A DNA stretch of 64,000 nucleotides from Pseudomonas frederiksbergensis. Lineage in GTDB: Bacteria > Pseudomonadota > Gammaproteobacteria > Pseudomonadales > Pseudomonadaceae. Position numbers and translations under genes: made by a program. Under the pieces are notes generated by a model. It saw only the letters and a list, made by a program, of their open reading frames with translations. It was not told where the DNA came from and searched no databases. The DNA lies in contig NZ_JQGJ02000005.1 of NCBI RefSeq assembly GCF_000802155.2, positions 186,001-250,000 on the forward strand, read 5' to 3'. This document shows positions 1 to 8,290 of this stretch, in pieces; the stretch's first letter is position 1; each line of letters begins with the position of its first letter.

Positions 1-1074
1 AATCGCCGCGGGGTCGGCGACCTTCTCAGCGGCGTATGAGCCAACCGTGATGTCACCGTCCAGCAATGCCCGCGCGACGTTGTACGGCAGGCTATGGTCA
101 GCCGTTTCGCGAGTTTTCGGCAGCCATTTCTCAGGGGTATCGGCGAGGACCCGACGGTTGAACTCGGACGTTTCGATTGAAATGGCGGCAATGTCCTTCA
201 CCCCGTCAATCCGCTTGCGGATATCAAGCGCAGCCCAGACGGCCGTGTGCAGCTCGCCATTGGTGGGAAACGTCTTGGTCAGTGAGCGCCGTATCGCGAA
301 GTCGCCGTTGTCGGGCGTACCGAAGCGACCGATATCCAGGTCGAATGGCCCGCTGACCTGCTTGAAGAAGCCCATCTCGCCTTCGAAGATCGGCGACGGC
401 CCGGTCATGCCATGACGCGCCACCTGAGCGGCGAAAATCGCATTGCGAGCGGCGTTGGCCGCGGAACAGCCCTTCCAGTCGGACAACGATCCACTGCGCA
501 CTTGCCGCATAGCCATGTGCCCGCTCAAGGCAATGTTGATCGCTTGCTCGGTCTGCGCCACGTCCAGCTTCATCAGGTTGGACGCCGCTGCGGCCATCGC
601 GACGTTGATGTAATTGACGTGGTCCCAACCACGCTTGTTCAGGCTTGCTGCGTCCTGCAAGCGCATCTGGATCTCATAAGCCAGGACGATCGCCGAGACC
701 AGCTCGGCCCCGGTGGCGTTCTCGGCTTGCGCCACTGCCAGGCAGGCCGGGATGTTGTCACTCGGATGACCTGGCTCCAAGGCCATGTAGCCATCGTTGT
801 AGTCCAGGAAACGAACCATCAGCCCGTTGGCGAAGGCTGCGATTTGCGCCGTCGTCTTGAGGTTCGTGCCGAATACACTGGATGATTGCGCCTTGTTCGC
901 GGCGGCGTAACACAGGGCTGCCTTGACCGGGCCCGCCCCGTAGGCGCCCAGTACGCAGGCCAGGCTGTCGATGAAACGCTGGCGAACCAGCTTGATGATG
1001 TCTTCGGGCAAACGTTGGTTGCGCAATTCATGGGCATATTGCGCAAGGCGCCTCGCAACGGTCGAGTCCGTCAT
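1..1074 (-). CDS. MmgE/PrpD family protein (3' end beyond the window)
   Basis: The minus-strand frame stays open from an ATG at 1074 to the window edge (358 codons, no stop). The translation starts MTDSTVARRLAQYAHELRNQ and carries typical MmgE/PrpD stretches such as FIDSLACVLGAYGAGP, LEPGHPSDNIPACLA and LSGHMAMRQVRSGSLSDWKG. Members of this fold include 2-methylcitrate dehydratase and other acid dehydratases/epimerases; the substrate here cannot be told. The start is set by a CGAGG-type ribosome site just upstream. It is the third gene of an operon after the AtuA-like and DUF4387 genes (76 nt gap), so it probably acts on the same organic acid. About 100 C-terminal residues are missing compared with usual family length. 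Confidence 0.88.
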   Translation of the reverse strand, partial: MTDSTVARRLAQYAHELRNQRLPEDIIKLVRQRFIDSLACVLGAYGAGPVKAALCYAAANKAQSSSVFGTNLKTTAQIAAFANGLMVRFLDYNDGYMALEPGHPSDNIPACLAVAQAENATGAELVSAIVLAYEIQMRLQDAASLNKRGWDHVNYINVAMAAAASNLMKLDVAQTEQAINIALSGHMAMRQVRSGSLSDWKGCSAANAARNAIFAAQVARHGMTGPSPIFEGEMGFFKQVSGPFDLDIGRFGTPDNGDFAIRRSLTKTFPTNGELHTAVWAALDIRKRIDGVKDIAAISIETSEFNRRVLADTPEKWLPKTRETADHSLPYNVARALLDGDITVGSYAAEKVADPAAI

Positions 1075-1150
1075 GGTTACCTCGGATTGAACAGATAGGT
1101 CGGCCCTCGTCCGTGAGGCGCACAATCAAGATGCACGCTGGCGCGCGGCC

Positions 1151-1459
1151 TCAGTCGACGATCACGTCAAGCAAACGAACGTATTGCTGGCCGGCGTGCA
1201 TGTCGCGCTCGACCATTCCGCCCTGGGGCGTCGTACGGGGATAGGAGATCTTGACCATTTCCAGATCCGGCACCGCAATGCGCTTGACCCGTTCCGGATC
1301 GGTGCCGTAGAGCGCTGCAAATTGCGCTGGGGAAAGTGCTGCGCAATCGCAATAACGCTCGAAATTCTCGCGCCCGTTGAAAAAGATATCGAACGTAATC
1401 CAGAACGGCCCCGCTTGCTTGGATCGAACGTGCCGGCAAACATCACGCAACTGGGTCAT
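1151..1459 (-). CDS. DUF4387 domain-containing protein
   Basis: 102 aa, beginning MTQLRDVCRHVRSKQAGPFW and containing FDIFFNGRENFERYC, the usual signature of the small DUF4387 family. This family is nearly always encoded next to, or fused with, AtuA/DUF1446 proteins, as here. Its ATG overlaps the stop of the upstream AtuA-like gene by four bases (ATGA at 1456-1459), so the two are probably translationally coupled and may form one enzyme complex. Biochemical role unknown; by context it is part of an organic-acid or acyl-CoA catabolic operon. Confidence 0.85.
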   Translation of the reverse strand: MTQLRDVCRHVRSKQAGPFWITFDIFFNGRENFERYCDCAALSPAQFAALYGTDPERVKRIAVPDLEMVKISYPRTTPQGGMVERDMHAGQQYVRLLDVIVD

Positions 1460-2871
1460 TGTGCAAACTCCTTTACAGCCATTGTTTTGTCCGACAGATC
1501 AATCCACTTCAAACGGACCAACTCGAAGGGATCGTCAAGTTGCACGACATGATTCAACTTGAACTCGAATATCTGTCCGCGCGGTATATCCGCCGGTGTA
1601 AAGGCGAAACCATAGGAAGGCAACTCTTTGCCCATGACGCTGGGGTAATGGAAAAAGTATGGGTTACATGCCTGGGCAATGGTATTGGCCATTTCCTGAG
1701 TGGCGGCAGTTGCGACAAACAACATGCCTATTTCCGGTGGCGGTAATGTTCCGGCGGCGGGTTTGACACCGGTCACGCCATTCCAACCATACATGCGCAG
1801 GGAAATATGAAACTCGCCCAATTCTTCGGATGGAATGGACTGGCGCGTTCTCTTATAAAGCGCATCCAGCAAACGATCATGGAAACCATCGACATCCTTG
1901 AGCACGTCGGGGTCCTGAATGCCCACCAACATGATCGTTTGATAGAGACCGGCTGCGGCGCCTTCCAACTTCATGGTGTACGGCATCGGCTCCCACTGCG
2001 AGCCTTCTACCCGAACGGCGCGTCCGTTCAAATCGGTGTAGCGCGCCTGGGCCACATTCAAGATTCCACCCGGCTCCAACAACCGGAACGGGTCGCTGTT
2101 TTCGTACAGCATATGGGCCGAGACGCTATGGGGCGTGCACTGGTTGTCCAGGCTCAACGGCTCGACTTCGAAGCCGTTCGCGTCGACACTCAGCAGGATC
2201 CCCGACCCGAGCGTCGGGTTCACGGCGCACTGAACGCCGCATTCACCAGTCTTGCCAGCGTGCCAGGAAGGCCCCCACGGGGCGCCTTTCCAGATGGGAT
2301 AGCAGCCGATGACGGCGGTGTCGGTCGAGCGGCCGGCCAAGATGATATCGGCCCCCGCGTCCAGCGCAGCGAGGAACGGCTCCACCCCAAGCGCAGCGAC
2401 AATGTGCTCGCACGCGTCTACTGTTGCGTCGTCCAACTCGCCGTGGGGCGGCAGCGGTTTGATACGACCTTCGGCGTTCAGCTTTTTAATGGTCTGCTTG
2501 TCCTGCTCGCAATAAATGAGCGCAATCTTTGGCGACACGCCCAACTCTCCGGCAATTTCCAAGGCAATATCTCGCGTCCAATCGAGATTGAGGTCGCCGC
2601 CCGCCTGCCCCGCCGTCCCCACGATAATCGGCACGCCGGATTGCGCCTGGGCCTTCATTAGAATGGTCAGGTCGCGCTTGACCGCGCCTCGGTTATTCTT
2701 CGACTTGCCCAGGGCAAGATAAGCCGCGCCGCTGTCCGTTGAACCCGCGTCAGTGGCAATGACTTGCGCACCCGCCGCCAATCCATAGGCTATTTCCTCT
2801 TCGCGCACACCCGCTCCCAACGAACCACAGGGGACAATTACTTTTACACAACCTTCAAATAACTGCTTCAT
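1456..2871 (-). CDS. AtuA-like acyclic terpene utilization family protein (DUF1446)
   Basis: 471 aa from the chosen start. The N-terminus (MKQLFEGCVKVIVPCGSLGAG...) matches the DUF1446/AtuA pattern with GSLGAG and IATDAGSTDSGAAYLALG. Later motifs include PIIVGTAGQAGGDLNLDW and DAGADIILAGRSTDTAVIG. The family is named after AtuA of acyclic terpene (citronellol/geraniol) degradation, but many members sit in other acid-catabolism operons, so substrate is open. The frame extends 37 codons further upstream, but the ATG at 2871 has an AAGAAGAGG ribosome site six bases away and puts the start where the family starts. First gene of the operon with DUF4387 and MmgE/PrpD. Confidence 0.85.
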   Translation of the reverse strand: MKQLFEGCVKVIVPCGSLGAGVREEEIAYGLAAGAQVIATDAGSTDSGAAYLALGKSKNNRGAVKRDLTILMKAQAQSGVPIIVGTAGQAGGDLNLDWTRDIALEIAGELGVSPKIALIYCEQDKQTIKKLNAEGRIKPLPPHGELDDATVDACEHIVAALGVEPFLAALDAGADIILAGRSTDTAVIGCYPIWKGAPWGPSWHAGKTGECGVQCAVNPTLGSGILLSVDANGFEVEPLSLDNQCTPHSVSAHMLYENSDPFRLLEPGGILNVAQARYTDLNGRAVRVEGSQWEPMPYTMKLEGAAAGLYQTIMLVGIQDPDVLKDVDGFHDRLLDALYKRTRQSIPSEELGEFHISLRMYGWNGVTGVKPAAGTLPPPEIGMLFVATAATQEMANTIAQACNPYFFHYPSVMGKELPSYGFAFTPADIPRGQIFEFKLNHVVQLDDPFELVRLKWIDLSDKTMAVKEFAQ

Positions 2872-2931
2872 GACAGCCTCTTCTTGGCGACTCAGTGCGC
2901 CAATAATAGGGGCTGTAATTACGTTGACAAG

Positions 2932-2948
2932 TGGACAGATTTTGTCCA
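2932..2948. promoter_or_regulatory. Palindromic operator candidate upstream of the AtuA-like operon
   Basis: TGGACA-N5-TGTCCA, a perfect 6-bp inverted repeat about 60 bp upstream of the first gene of the leftward operon. Its size fits a dimeric regulator (GntR/TetR type). No regulator gene is adjacent in the window, so this is inference from symmetry and position. Confidence 0.4.
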
Positions 2949-3348
2949 TATAGCCTCGCAAGTTGATGCTCTTCCACCGCAAGTAAAAGATTAAACTTGC
3001 AGTAACTTACGATCTTTATCCGTCTTAACTACCGAAGGAAAACACAGGTACGAACATCTATTCCAAAGCGCTCGCAGCATTGATTTCAGACGTTGGAAAA
3101 CGGCCTCTCCCTGGACCAAAAAGCGCACCATGGCGCCCTTCGTGACGTCAACAATCCGTCACCAAAACCCTCCCCATAAAAACTTTTAAATAATGCGCCG
3201 GTTTCCCGACAGGTGGCACTGGCGTCCCATTGCTGAAGGTTCGGACACAGGCTCATCATCCGCCGGGAGACCGCTGTGCGTTCAGGCGCTAAAAGCCGCG
3301 CTGACACAGGACGTAACCAACCGCATCGCTCGCTGGAGCAACATTAGG
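2949..3348. other. Non-coding stretch between divergent genes
   Basis: About 400 bases between the leftward AtuA-like operon control region and the rightward small gene at 3349. Both strands were read; only short unsupported frames are present, and no clear terminator, RNA or repeat was seen. Confidence 0.5.
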
Positions 3349-3597
3349 ATGATGACTGTCTATTTTCTTGTCATGACGATCTGTAGTGGCATGGAAGGCT
3401 GTGTGGAAGAGCGGAAAACCGGACCGACTTATACGTCCAGGCAACTGTGCATAGAAACGGCGAAAGAGATGGCACCGCGCAAAGGCGTGAAGTACAAATG
3501 CCGCAGCGAGCGGCTGTGGGTCTCCAATGAAGTGAAGAGCCCGGGAAGTTACGACGCGGTCGTTTCAACCAAGGTCAAGGAACAGCCTACGCCATGA
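3349..3597 (+). CDS. Small exported hypothetical protein
   Basis: 82 aa from the first ATG of a tandem ATGATG, with a GGAG ribosome site 10 bases upstream. The N-terminus MMTVYFLVMTICSGMEGC is hydrophobic and signal-like, followed by a polar region with two further cysteines (RQLCIETAKEM, KYKCRSERLW) that could form one disulfide. No family recognised. It stands alone between the catabolic operon and chrA. The open frame extends upstream to 3193 but that part lacks a ribosome site and looks non-coding. Confidence 0.55.
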   Translation: MMTVYFLVMTICSGMEGCVEERKTGPTYTSRQLCIETAKEMAPRKGVKYKCRSERLWVSNEVKSPGSYDAVVSTKVKEQPTP

Positions 3598-3748
3598 TGT
3601 TTCGTGAGGCTGTCGACAACGCTTGAATGAACAGCGATCGCTGTCCGGCGATGCAGAACGATCGTCTTTCACTGCGTTCGACAAAAAGCTTCCAATTTCA
3701 TATTGAGTCGATACTGTAGCGACAGCCCATTTTTCCAAGCTATCGCTC

Positions 3749-5110
3749 ATGACCCCCAAGCACGCCGAAACTGCCGTTGAAAACGATCTTCCCAGACCTG
3801 AACCGATCAGCTTGCGCGTGGCTTTCTGGTTCTGGCTGAAGCTGGGTTTCATCAGCTTCGGCGGCCCTGCGGGGCAGATTTCCATCATGCACCAGGAGCT
3901 GGTCGAGCGGCGGCGCTGGATCTCCGAGCGACGCTTTCTCCACGCGCTCAACTATTGCATGTTGCTGCCCGGACCAGAGGCCCAGCAGTTGGCGACCTAC
4001 ATCGGGTGGTTATTGCACCGGACCTGGGGTGGCGTGATCGCCGGCGCGCTGTTTGTACTGCCCTCCCTTTTCATCCTGATCGCCTTGTCGTGGGTATATA
4101 TCGCCTTTGGCGAAGTCCCCGTGGTCGCCGGCCTGTTCTACGGGATCAAGCCGGCGGTGACGGCGATTGTCGTCCAGGCCGCGCATCGAATCGGCTCGCG
4201 GGCATTGAAGAACAATTGGCTGTGGGCCATCGCCGCCGCTTCGTTCACGGCGATCTTCGCCTTCAACGTCCCCTTCCCGATGATTGTGCTGGGCGCGGCA
4301 TTGATCGGATACGTGGGCGGGCGCCTGGCGCCGGAGAAATTCCAGGTCGGCGGACATGGTACCGCCAGGAAGACATTCGGCCCGGCCCTGATCGATGATG
4401 AAACACCCGCGCCCGAACATGCCCGCTTCAGTTGGCCAAGGCTCGTGTTCCTGGCATTGCTTGGCGCAGCACTGTGGGCCCTGCCGATGGGCGCTCTCAC
4501 CGCGCTGTTTGGCTGGGAAGGCACGTTGACCCAAATGGGCTGGTTCTTTACCAAGGCCGCACTGCTGACCTTCGGCGGTGCTTACGCGGTGCTCCCTTAT
4601 GTGTACCAAGGCGCGGTGGGTCACTACGGCTGGTTGACCCCAACCCAGATGATCGACGGCCTGGCGCTCGGTGAAACCACGCCCGGACCACTGATCATGG
4701 TGGTGGCCTTCGTGGGCTTTGTCGGCGCCTATGTTTCGCAGGTGTTTGGCGCCGATCAGGTATTGCTCGCCGGTGCCGTTGCGGCAGCCCTGGTGACCTG
4801 GTTCACCTTCCTGCCCTCCTTCCTGTTCATCCTGGCGGGCGGCCCGCTGGTGGAGTCGACCCACAACGAGCTCAAGTTCACTGCCCCGCTCACCGCAATC
4901 ACCGCCGCAGTCGTCGGCGTGATTCTTAATCTGGCGTGCTTCTTTGGCTACCACGTGCTGTGGCCAAATGGCTTTGGTGGCAGCCTCGACTGGCCTTCGG
5001 CGCTGATTGCGATCGCAGCGGCCATCGCGCTGTTTCGCTTCAAGCGTGGCGTGATCCAGGTCCTGATGGCCTGTGCGCTGGCTGGCTTGGGCGTGCATTT
5101 GTTGCGCTAG
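3749..5110 (+). CDS. chrA: Chromate efflux transporter ChrA (CHR family, two-domain)
   Basis: 453 aa inner-membrane protein with the duplicated CHR domain of long-chain ChrA proteins. The N-half motif FGGPAGQ (residues 37-43) and PGPEAQQLATYIGW are mirrored in the C-half by FGGAYAV (275-281) and PGPLIMVVAFVG (from 312). About ten to twelve hydrophobic segments are visible. ChrA exports chromate from the cytoplasm. No chrB-type regulator is adjacent. A hairpin with a short T-run follows the stop. Single gene transcription unit. Confidence 0.95.
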   Translation: MTPKHAETAVENDLPRPEPISLRVAFWFWLKLGFISFGGPAGQISIMHQELVERRRWISERRFLHALNYCMLLPGPEAQQLATYIGWLLHRTWGGVIAGALFVLPSLFILIALSWVYIAFGEVPVVAGLFYGIKPAVTAIVVQAAHRIGSRALKNNWLWAIAAASFTAIFAFNVPFPMIVLGAALIGYVGGRLAPEKFQVGGHGTARKTFGPALIDDETPAPEHARFSWPRLVFLALLGAALWALPMGALTALFGWEGTLTQMGWFFTKAALLTFGGAYAVLPYVYQGAVGHYGWLTPTQMIDGLALGETTPGPLIMVVAFVGFVGAYVSQVFGADQVLLAGAVAAALVTWFTFLPSFLFILAGGPLVESTHNELKFTAPLTAITAAVVGVILNLACFFGYHVLWPNGFGGSLDWPSALIAIAAAIALFRFKRGVIQVLMACALAGLGVHLLR

Positions 5111-5144
5111 CCTCCGCGCTGGCGAGAAGCCCCCGCGTGTCACG

Positions 5145-5168
5145 AAGCCCAGCTTGAAGCTGGGCTTT
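5145..5168 (+). terminator. Terminator hairpin after chrA
   Basis: AAGCCCAGCTT and AAGCTGGGCTT form a perfect inverted repeat around a single G, followed by a short T run, 34 bp after the chrA stop codon. Confidence 0.7.
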
Positions 5169-5265
5169 GCCTATCCCATCGGCCTTCGAATCCGAAAGCA
5201 ACTTTTTCCAGGACAGAGGTCTACCAGATACGCCGTTTCGCTCGCCCATTGGAGCTCTATACGCC

Positions 5266-5544
5266 ATGTACAGAATCACCACTTACGTCTTCGCGGTACT
5301 GTGCGTAGCCACGGGGCAAACGTACGCTGATGACCCTGACAAAGAGATTCGCGAGCACTACCGGCAATACTGGGAACACCAGCGGGAGATGGAAAAGGCA
5401 GACCAGGAAAATGAGCGAGAACGCCGCAAGGCCCATGAAGAAATGAATCGCGAAGAACGCAAGCATTACCAGGAAATGGAGCGTAAAGCTGCCAAGCGCA
5501 GGGCTGAATTCCATAGAGAGCGGGAAAAGGCTTATCGTGAATAG
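5266..5544 (+). CDS. Small secreted, highly charged coiled-coil protein
   Basis: 92 aa. MYRITTYVFAVLCVATGQTYA is a clear Sec signal peptide, cut probably after TYA. The rest is almost entirely charged (EHQREMEKADQENERER, EMNREERKHYQEMERK) and helical, with heptad-like spacing. Start chosen by GGAG 11 bases upstream; the longer frame starts inside the chrA terminator region. It resembles small periplasmic Lys/Glu/Arg-rich hypothetical proteins of Pseudomonas. Function unknown; a periplasmic metal- or membrane-stress role is only suggested by neighbouring metal genes. Confidence 0.65.
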   Translation: MYRITTYVFAVLCVATGQTYADDPDKEIREHYRQYWEHQREMEKADQENERERRKAHEEMNREERKHYQEMERKAAKRRAEFHREREKAYRE

Positions 5545-5583
5545 CACTGGTCATCAGATCCAGGTGAGTTTCGGTCATGAGCC

Positions 5584-6720
5584 TTACGCATTCAAACCGG
5601 TCCAGCCGTGAATGCCCACGTACACACCAACCCCGATGATCAACACGCTGGACAAATAAGGCGCCCGCCGCGCGACGGAGCCCAACCAGGGCCAGCGGTT
5701 GGAGGCTTGTCGTGCACCAATGGCCGCCGCCGCCCCCACAGTCATCAGAGTGATCGCCAAGCCAATGCTGAAGCACAAGACAAGCATGCCGCCCAGCGCG
5801 ACTTCCTTGACTTGAAGGCAGAGCAACAGAACGGTGATGGCCGCCGGGCAGGGAATCAGCCCCCCCGTAAGACCGAAGACAATGATCTGGCCCGTGGTGA
5901 CTTCACGGTTGGTGAAGCGTTTGCGGATATCGTTGGCATGCGCCCGTTCGTGGGCGTCCTGGTAACCGTCCAGTGACAGCTCCAGGCCTTCCAGGCCGGC
6001 GTGTTCATGCCCATGATCATGCTCCCGATACTCAAGGTCGTAATCGTGGGAATGCCCCGCATGCCCCAGGCTCAAGCGAGCGCTGAATTCATGAGGCTCG
6101 GGAATATCGACTGTCGACTCCAGGAACCCATCGCGCTCGGTAAACGAGAACGCCTGCACGTGTCCATCGGCGCGCGTAGTCGTCAGGCGAACATCCGCGG
6201 CGGCCCAGGCATGCCCGGTCAACGTTTTCAAGCGCCAGCGGGGTGGCATGCCCTGCTCGAAGATTGACAGCTCGACACGCCCATGGCCGGTATCGATGCG
6301 GTGGGTTTCATCATGATGTTCATGGTCGTGCTCGCCGTGATGATGACCGTCACCCTGCTCGAACTTGAACATCTGTTCGCCGCGCCAGGTACGCCACAGC
6401 ATCCATAGGGCGATTGCGATGATCAGCGCCGCAGACGCGAGTTGGAAGTACGGTTCCGTGGTCTGGGCGTCCAGCCCTTGGCCCAGGTACATGCCACCGA
6501 TCGCCACCAGCCACACCACGGCAGTGTGGGAAAGCGTAGCTGCCAGGCCCAGCAACACTGCCTGTTTGACCGAGCCCCTGATGGCAACGATAAACGCCGC
6601 CATCATGGTTTTCGAATGTCCCGGCTCCAGCCCATGCAAGGCGCCCAGCAAAATCGCACTGGGGAAATACAGCCAGGCGTGAGCGCCACCTTGTTGCAGC
6701 AGTTCAGCAAAGTTGGGCAT
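5584..6720 (-). CDS. rcnA: Nickel/cobalt efflux protein, RcnA-like
   Basis: 378 aa polytopic membrane protein of the NicO/RcnA family. Early motif HGLEPGHSK (29-37), a His-rich cytoplasmic loop with GDGHHHGEHDHEHHDETH (123-140), a second His-rich stretch (HAGHSHDYDLEYREHDHGHEH) and a C-half GLTGGLIPCPAAITVLL motif. RcnA exports Ni(II) and Co(II). The middle loop is longer than in E. coli RcnA. It lies 7 bp downstream of the repressor gene in the same transcript, so it is controlled by that repressor. Confidence 0.92.
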   Translation of the reverse strand: MPNFAELLQQGGAHAWLYFPSAILLGALHGLEPGHSKTMMAAFIVAIRGSVKQAVLLGLAATLSHTAVVWLVAIGGMYLGQGLDAQTTEPYFQLASAALIIAIALWMLWRTWRGEQMFKFEQGDGHHHGEHDHEHHDETHRIDTGHGRVELSIFEQGMPPRWRLKTLTGHAWAAADVRLTTTRADGHVQAFSFTERDGFLESTVDIPEPHEFSARLSLGHAGHSHDYDLEYREHDHGHEHAGLEGLELSLDGYQDAHERAHANDIRKRFTNREVTTGQIIVFGLTGGLIPCPAAITVLLLCLQVKEVALGGMLVLCFSIGLAITLMTVGAAAAIGARQASNRWPWLGSVARRAPYLSSVLIIGVGVYVGIHGWTGLNA

Positions 6721-6727
6721 GTCGGGC

Positions 6728-7024
6728 CTAAAGGTACTTGGTGATTTGTTTGAAGGCTTCCAATGGCGCGCGCTCGCCCTTGTCCAATGCCGAAACGGTG
6801 TCTTCCAGGCAGTGATCGATGTGGTCCTGGATCAGCGTGCGCTTGGCCTGGCACACGGCTTTTTCTACTGCATGCAACTGCTGGGCAATGTCCACGCACT
6901 CACGCCCCTCTTCGATCATGAGAATGATGCTGCGCAGGTGCCCGTCGGCTCGCTTGAGGCGCTTGATGATCGCTTCGTGGCTTTGGTGGGTATGAGGATG
7001 GCTGTGTTCGTGTTCGTCGCTCAT
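6728..7024 (-). CDS. rcnR: CsoR/RcnR/FrmR-family metal-sensing repressor
   Basis: 98 aa, all-helical DUF156 repressor. A His-rich leader (HEHSHPHTHQSH, residues 5-16) precedes the core. Aligning DGHLRSIILMIEEGRECVDI with known members places ligands at Cys43, His68 and Cys72: the Cys-His-Cys pattern of CsoR and of the Ni sensor InrS, not the Cys-His-His of E. coli RcnR. Start is the ATG at 7024; a TTG at 7045 would add seven residues. Co-transcribed with the exporter, and the palindrome at 7065-7083 is the probable operator. Family assignment strong; metal specificity (Ni/Co versus Cu) is inferred from the neighbour. Confidence 0.88.
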   Translation of the reverse strand: MSDEHEHSHPHTHQSHEAIIKRLKRADGHLRSIILMIEEGRECVDIAQQLHAVEKAVCQAKRTLIQDHIDHCLEDTVSALDKGERAPLEAFKQITKYL

Positions 7025-7064
7025 GACTTGAGTCTCGGGCTTCAATGAATTACGCTGGCAATCC

Positions 7065-7083
7065 TATCCCCCCCCAGGGGATA
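7065..7083. promoter_or_regulatory. CsoR/RcnR-type operator between rcnR and the His-rich gene
   Basis: TATCCCC-N5-GGGGATA, a perfect 7-bp inverted repeat with G/C-tract centre, as expected for RcnR/CsoR/InrS tetramers. It lies in the divergent interval, so it could repress both the rcnR-rcnA transcript and the rightward His-rich/hupE transcript. Confidence 0.7.
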
Positions 7084-7130
7084 TGGCAAACCTATCACGA
7101 CCGAAAATAACGAGTCGAAAGACAATCACT

Positions 7131-7493
7131 ATGCTGAGCAGAACACTGACAACGGCAGTGGTATTGGCGCTGGCTCTCGCCATGTTCATGGCCTGGGCCG
7201 GGCATACCCGTACGCTGTCCATGATGTCGGAACAGCCGGCCCGGGATGTCGCGCAAGATGCTCATCATCACTCCCATGGAGAGCAGGCCGACGGGTCGTG
7301 TCCAAGCTGCTCGGATCACTATCACTCCCCTCTGACGCCCGATCATCAGCACGAGACGCCGCAACTTGCCACGACGCTGATCCTGGCGGTCCAGCCACAG
7401 CTCTCTCCACAAGCCGAGGCCCTTCGCTACGCCGTTCCTCGCGCGCCCATTTTCCTGATCGAGCGTCCTCCTCGTCCTTCGCTTGCCACCTGA
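7131..7493 (+). CDS. Small membrane/exported His-rich protein
   Basis: 120 aa. An N-terminal hydrophobic segment (TTAVVLALALAMFMAWAG) is followed by a metal-ligand-rich region DAHHHSHGEQADGSCPSCSDHYHS with a CxxC and many histidines, then DHQHETPQ. The tail is Pro/Arg-rich. Probably a periplasmic or membrane-tethered metal-binding protein. Start chosen at the ATG at 7131; an upstream ATG at 7083 would lie in the operator. It leads the transcript that includes HupE/UreJ. No precise family recognised. Confidence 0.65.
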   Translation: MLSRTLTTAVVLALALAMFMAWAGHTRTLSMMSEQPARDVAQDAHHHSHGEQADGSCPSCSDHYHSPLTPDHQHETPQLATTLILAVQPQLSPQAEALRYAVPRAPIFLIERPPRPSLAT

Positions 7494-7540
7494 CATGGTC
7501 GCCCTGCTGCCCTTGATCACTGCAACGAAGGATTTTATCC

Positions 7541-8278
7541 ATGCATTCGCACCCAATGAGTGGCGTCGGCGCGTCCACCGCGCCATCGCATCGCCCACTC
7601 CTGCTGTTGTTTCTATTGCTCGCGTCATTTCTTTTCGGAATGCCCGAAGCCCTCGCCCACGCCGTCGCTGAAGGCGATAAAGGTTTCATCCAGGAAAGCT
7701 CCGGCGTCATGCTGCTGCCCTTTATCTACATGGGCGCCAAGCACATGATGACGGGCTACGATCACCTGCTGTTCCTGTTCGGGGTGATTTTCTTCCTCTA
7801 TCGCCTGAAGGACGTAGGGCTCTACGTCACCCTGTTCGCCGTTGGACACTCGGTCACGCTGCTGTTCGGCGTACTGACCGAAGTCAGCATCAGCGCCTAC
7901 ATTATCGACGCCATCATCGGTTTCTCGGTGGTGTACAAGGCGCTTGATAACCTGGGCGCGTTCCAGCGCTGGTTCGGTTTCCAACCCAATACAAAGGTCG
8001 CGACGCTGATCTTCGGCCTTCTCCACGGGTTTGGCCTGGCTACGAAAATCCAGGAATACGAAATCTCTCCCGACGGGCTGATTCCCAATCTGATCGCCTT
8101 CAACGTCGGCGTCGAGATCGGCCAGTTGCTGGCCCTCAGCGCCATTCTCATTCTGATGGGATATTGGCGGCGCACCGGCAGTTTCTGGCGCCATGCCTAT
8201 ACCGCCAATGTCGCCATGATGAGTGCCGGTTTCCTTTTGATGGGTTACCAGATCACCGGCCTGTTTGCCTCAGCCTAA
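7541..8278 (+). CDS. HupE/UreJ family membrane protein
   Basis: 245 aa with N-terminal signal-like segment (LLLLFLLLASFLFGMPEALAHA) and about six further hydrophobic helices. Family motifs include GYDHLLFLFGVIFF, LFAVGHSVTLLFG and IFGLLHGFGLA, with conserved His/Asp. HupE/UreJ proteins are secondary Ni (or Co) permeases, often with a cleaved N-terminus. Here it sits beside an Ni/Co exporter, its repressor and a His-rich protein, in the type of cluster that precedes CzcCBA-like efflux genes in pseudomonads. Confidence 0.88.
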   Translation: MHSHPMSGVGASTAPSHRPLLLLFLLLASFLFGMPEALAHAVAEGDKGFIQESSGVMLLPFIYMGAKHMMTGYDHLLFLFGVIFFLYRLKDVGLYVTLFAVGHSVTLLFGVLTEVSISAYIIDAIIGFSVVYKALDNLGAFQRWFGFQPNTKVATLIFGLLHGFGLATKIQEYEISPDGLIPNLIAFNVGVEIGQLLALSAILILMGYWRRTGSFWRHAYTANVAMMSAGFLLMGYQITGLFASA

Positions 8279-8290
8279 GGAATTTCAATC

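Noticed and set aside
4010..5143. 377-codon minus-strand frame within chrA
   Set aside because: Shadow of ChrA; polar, no recognisable family.
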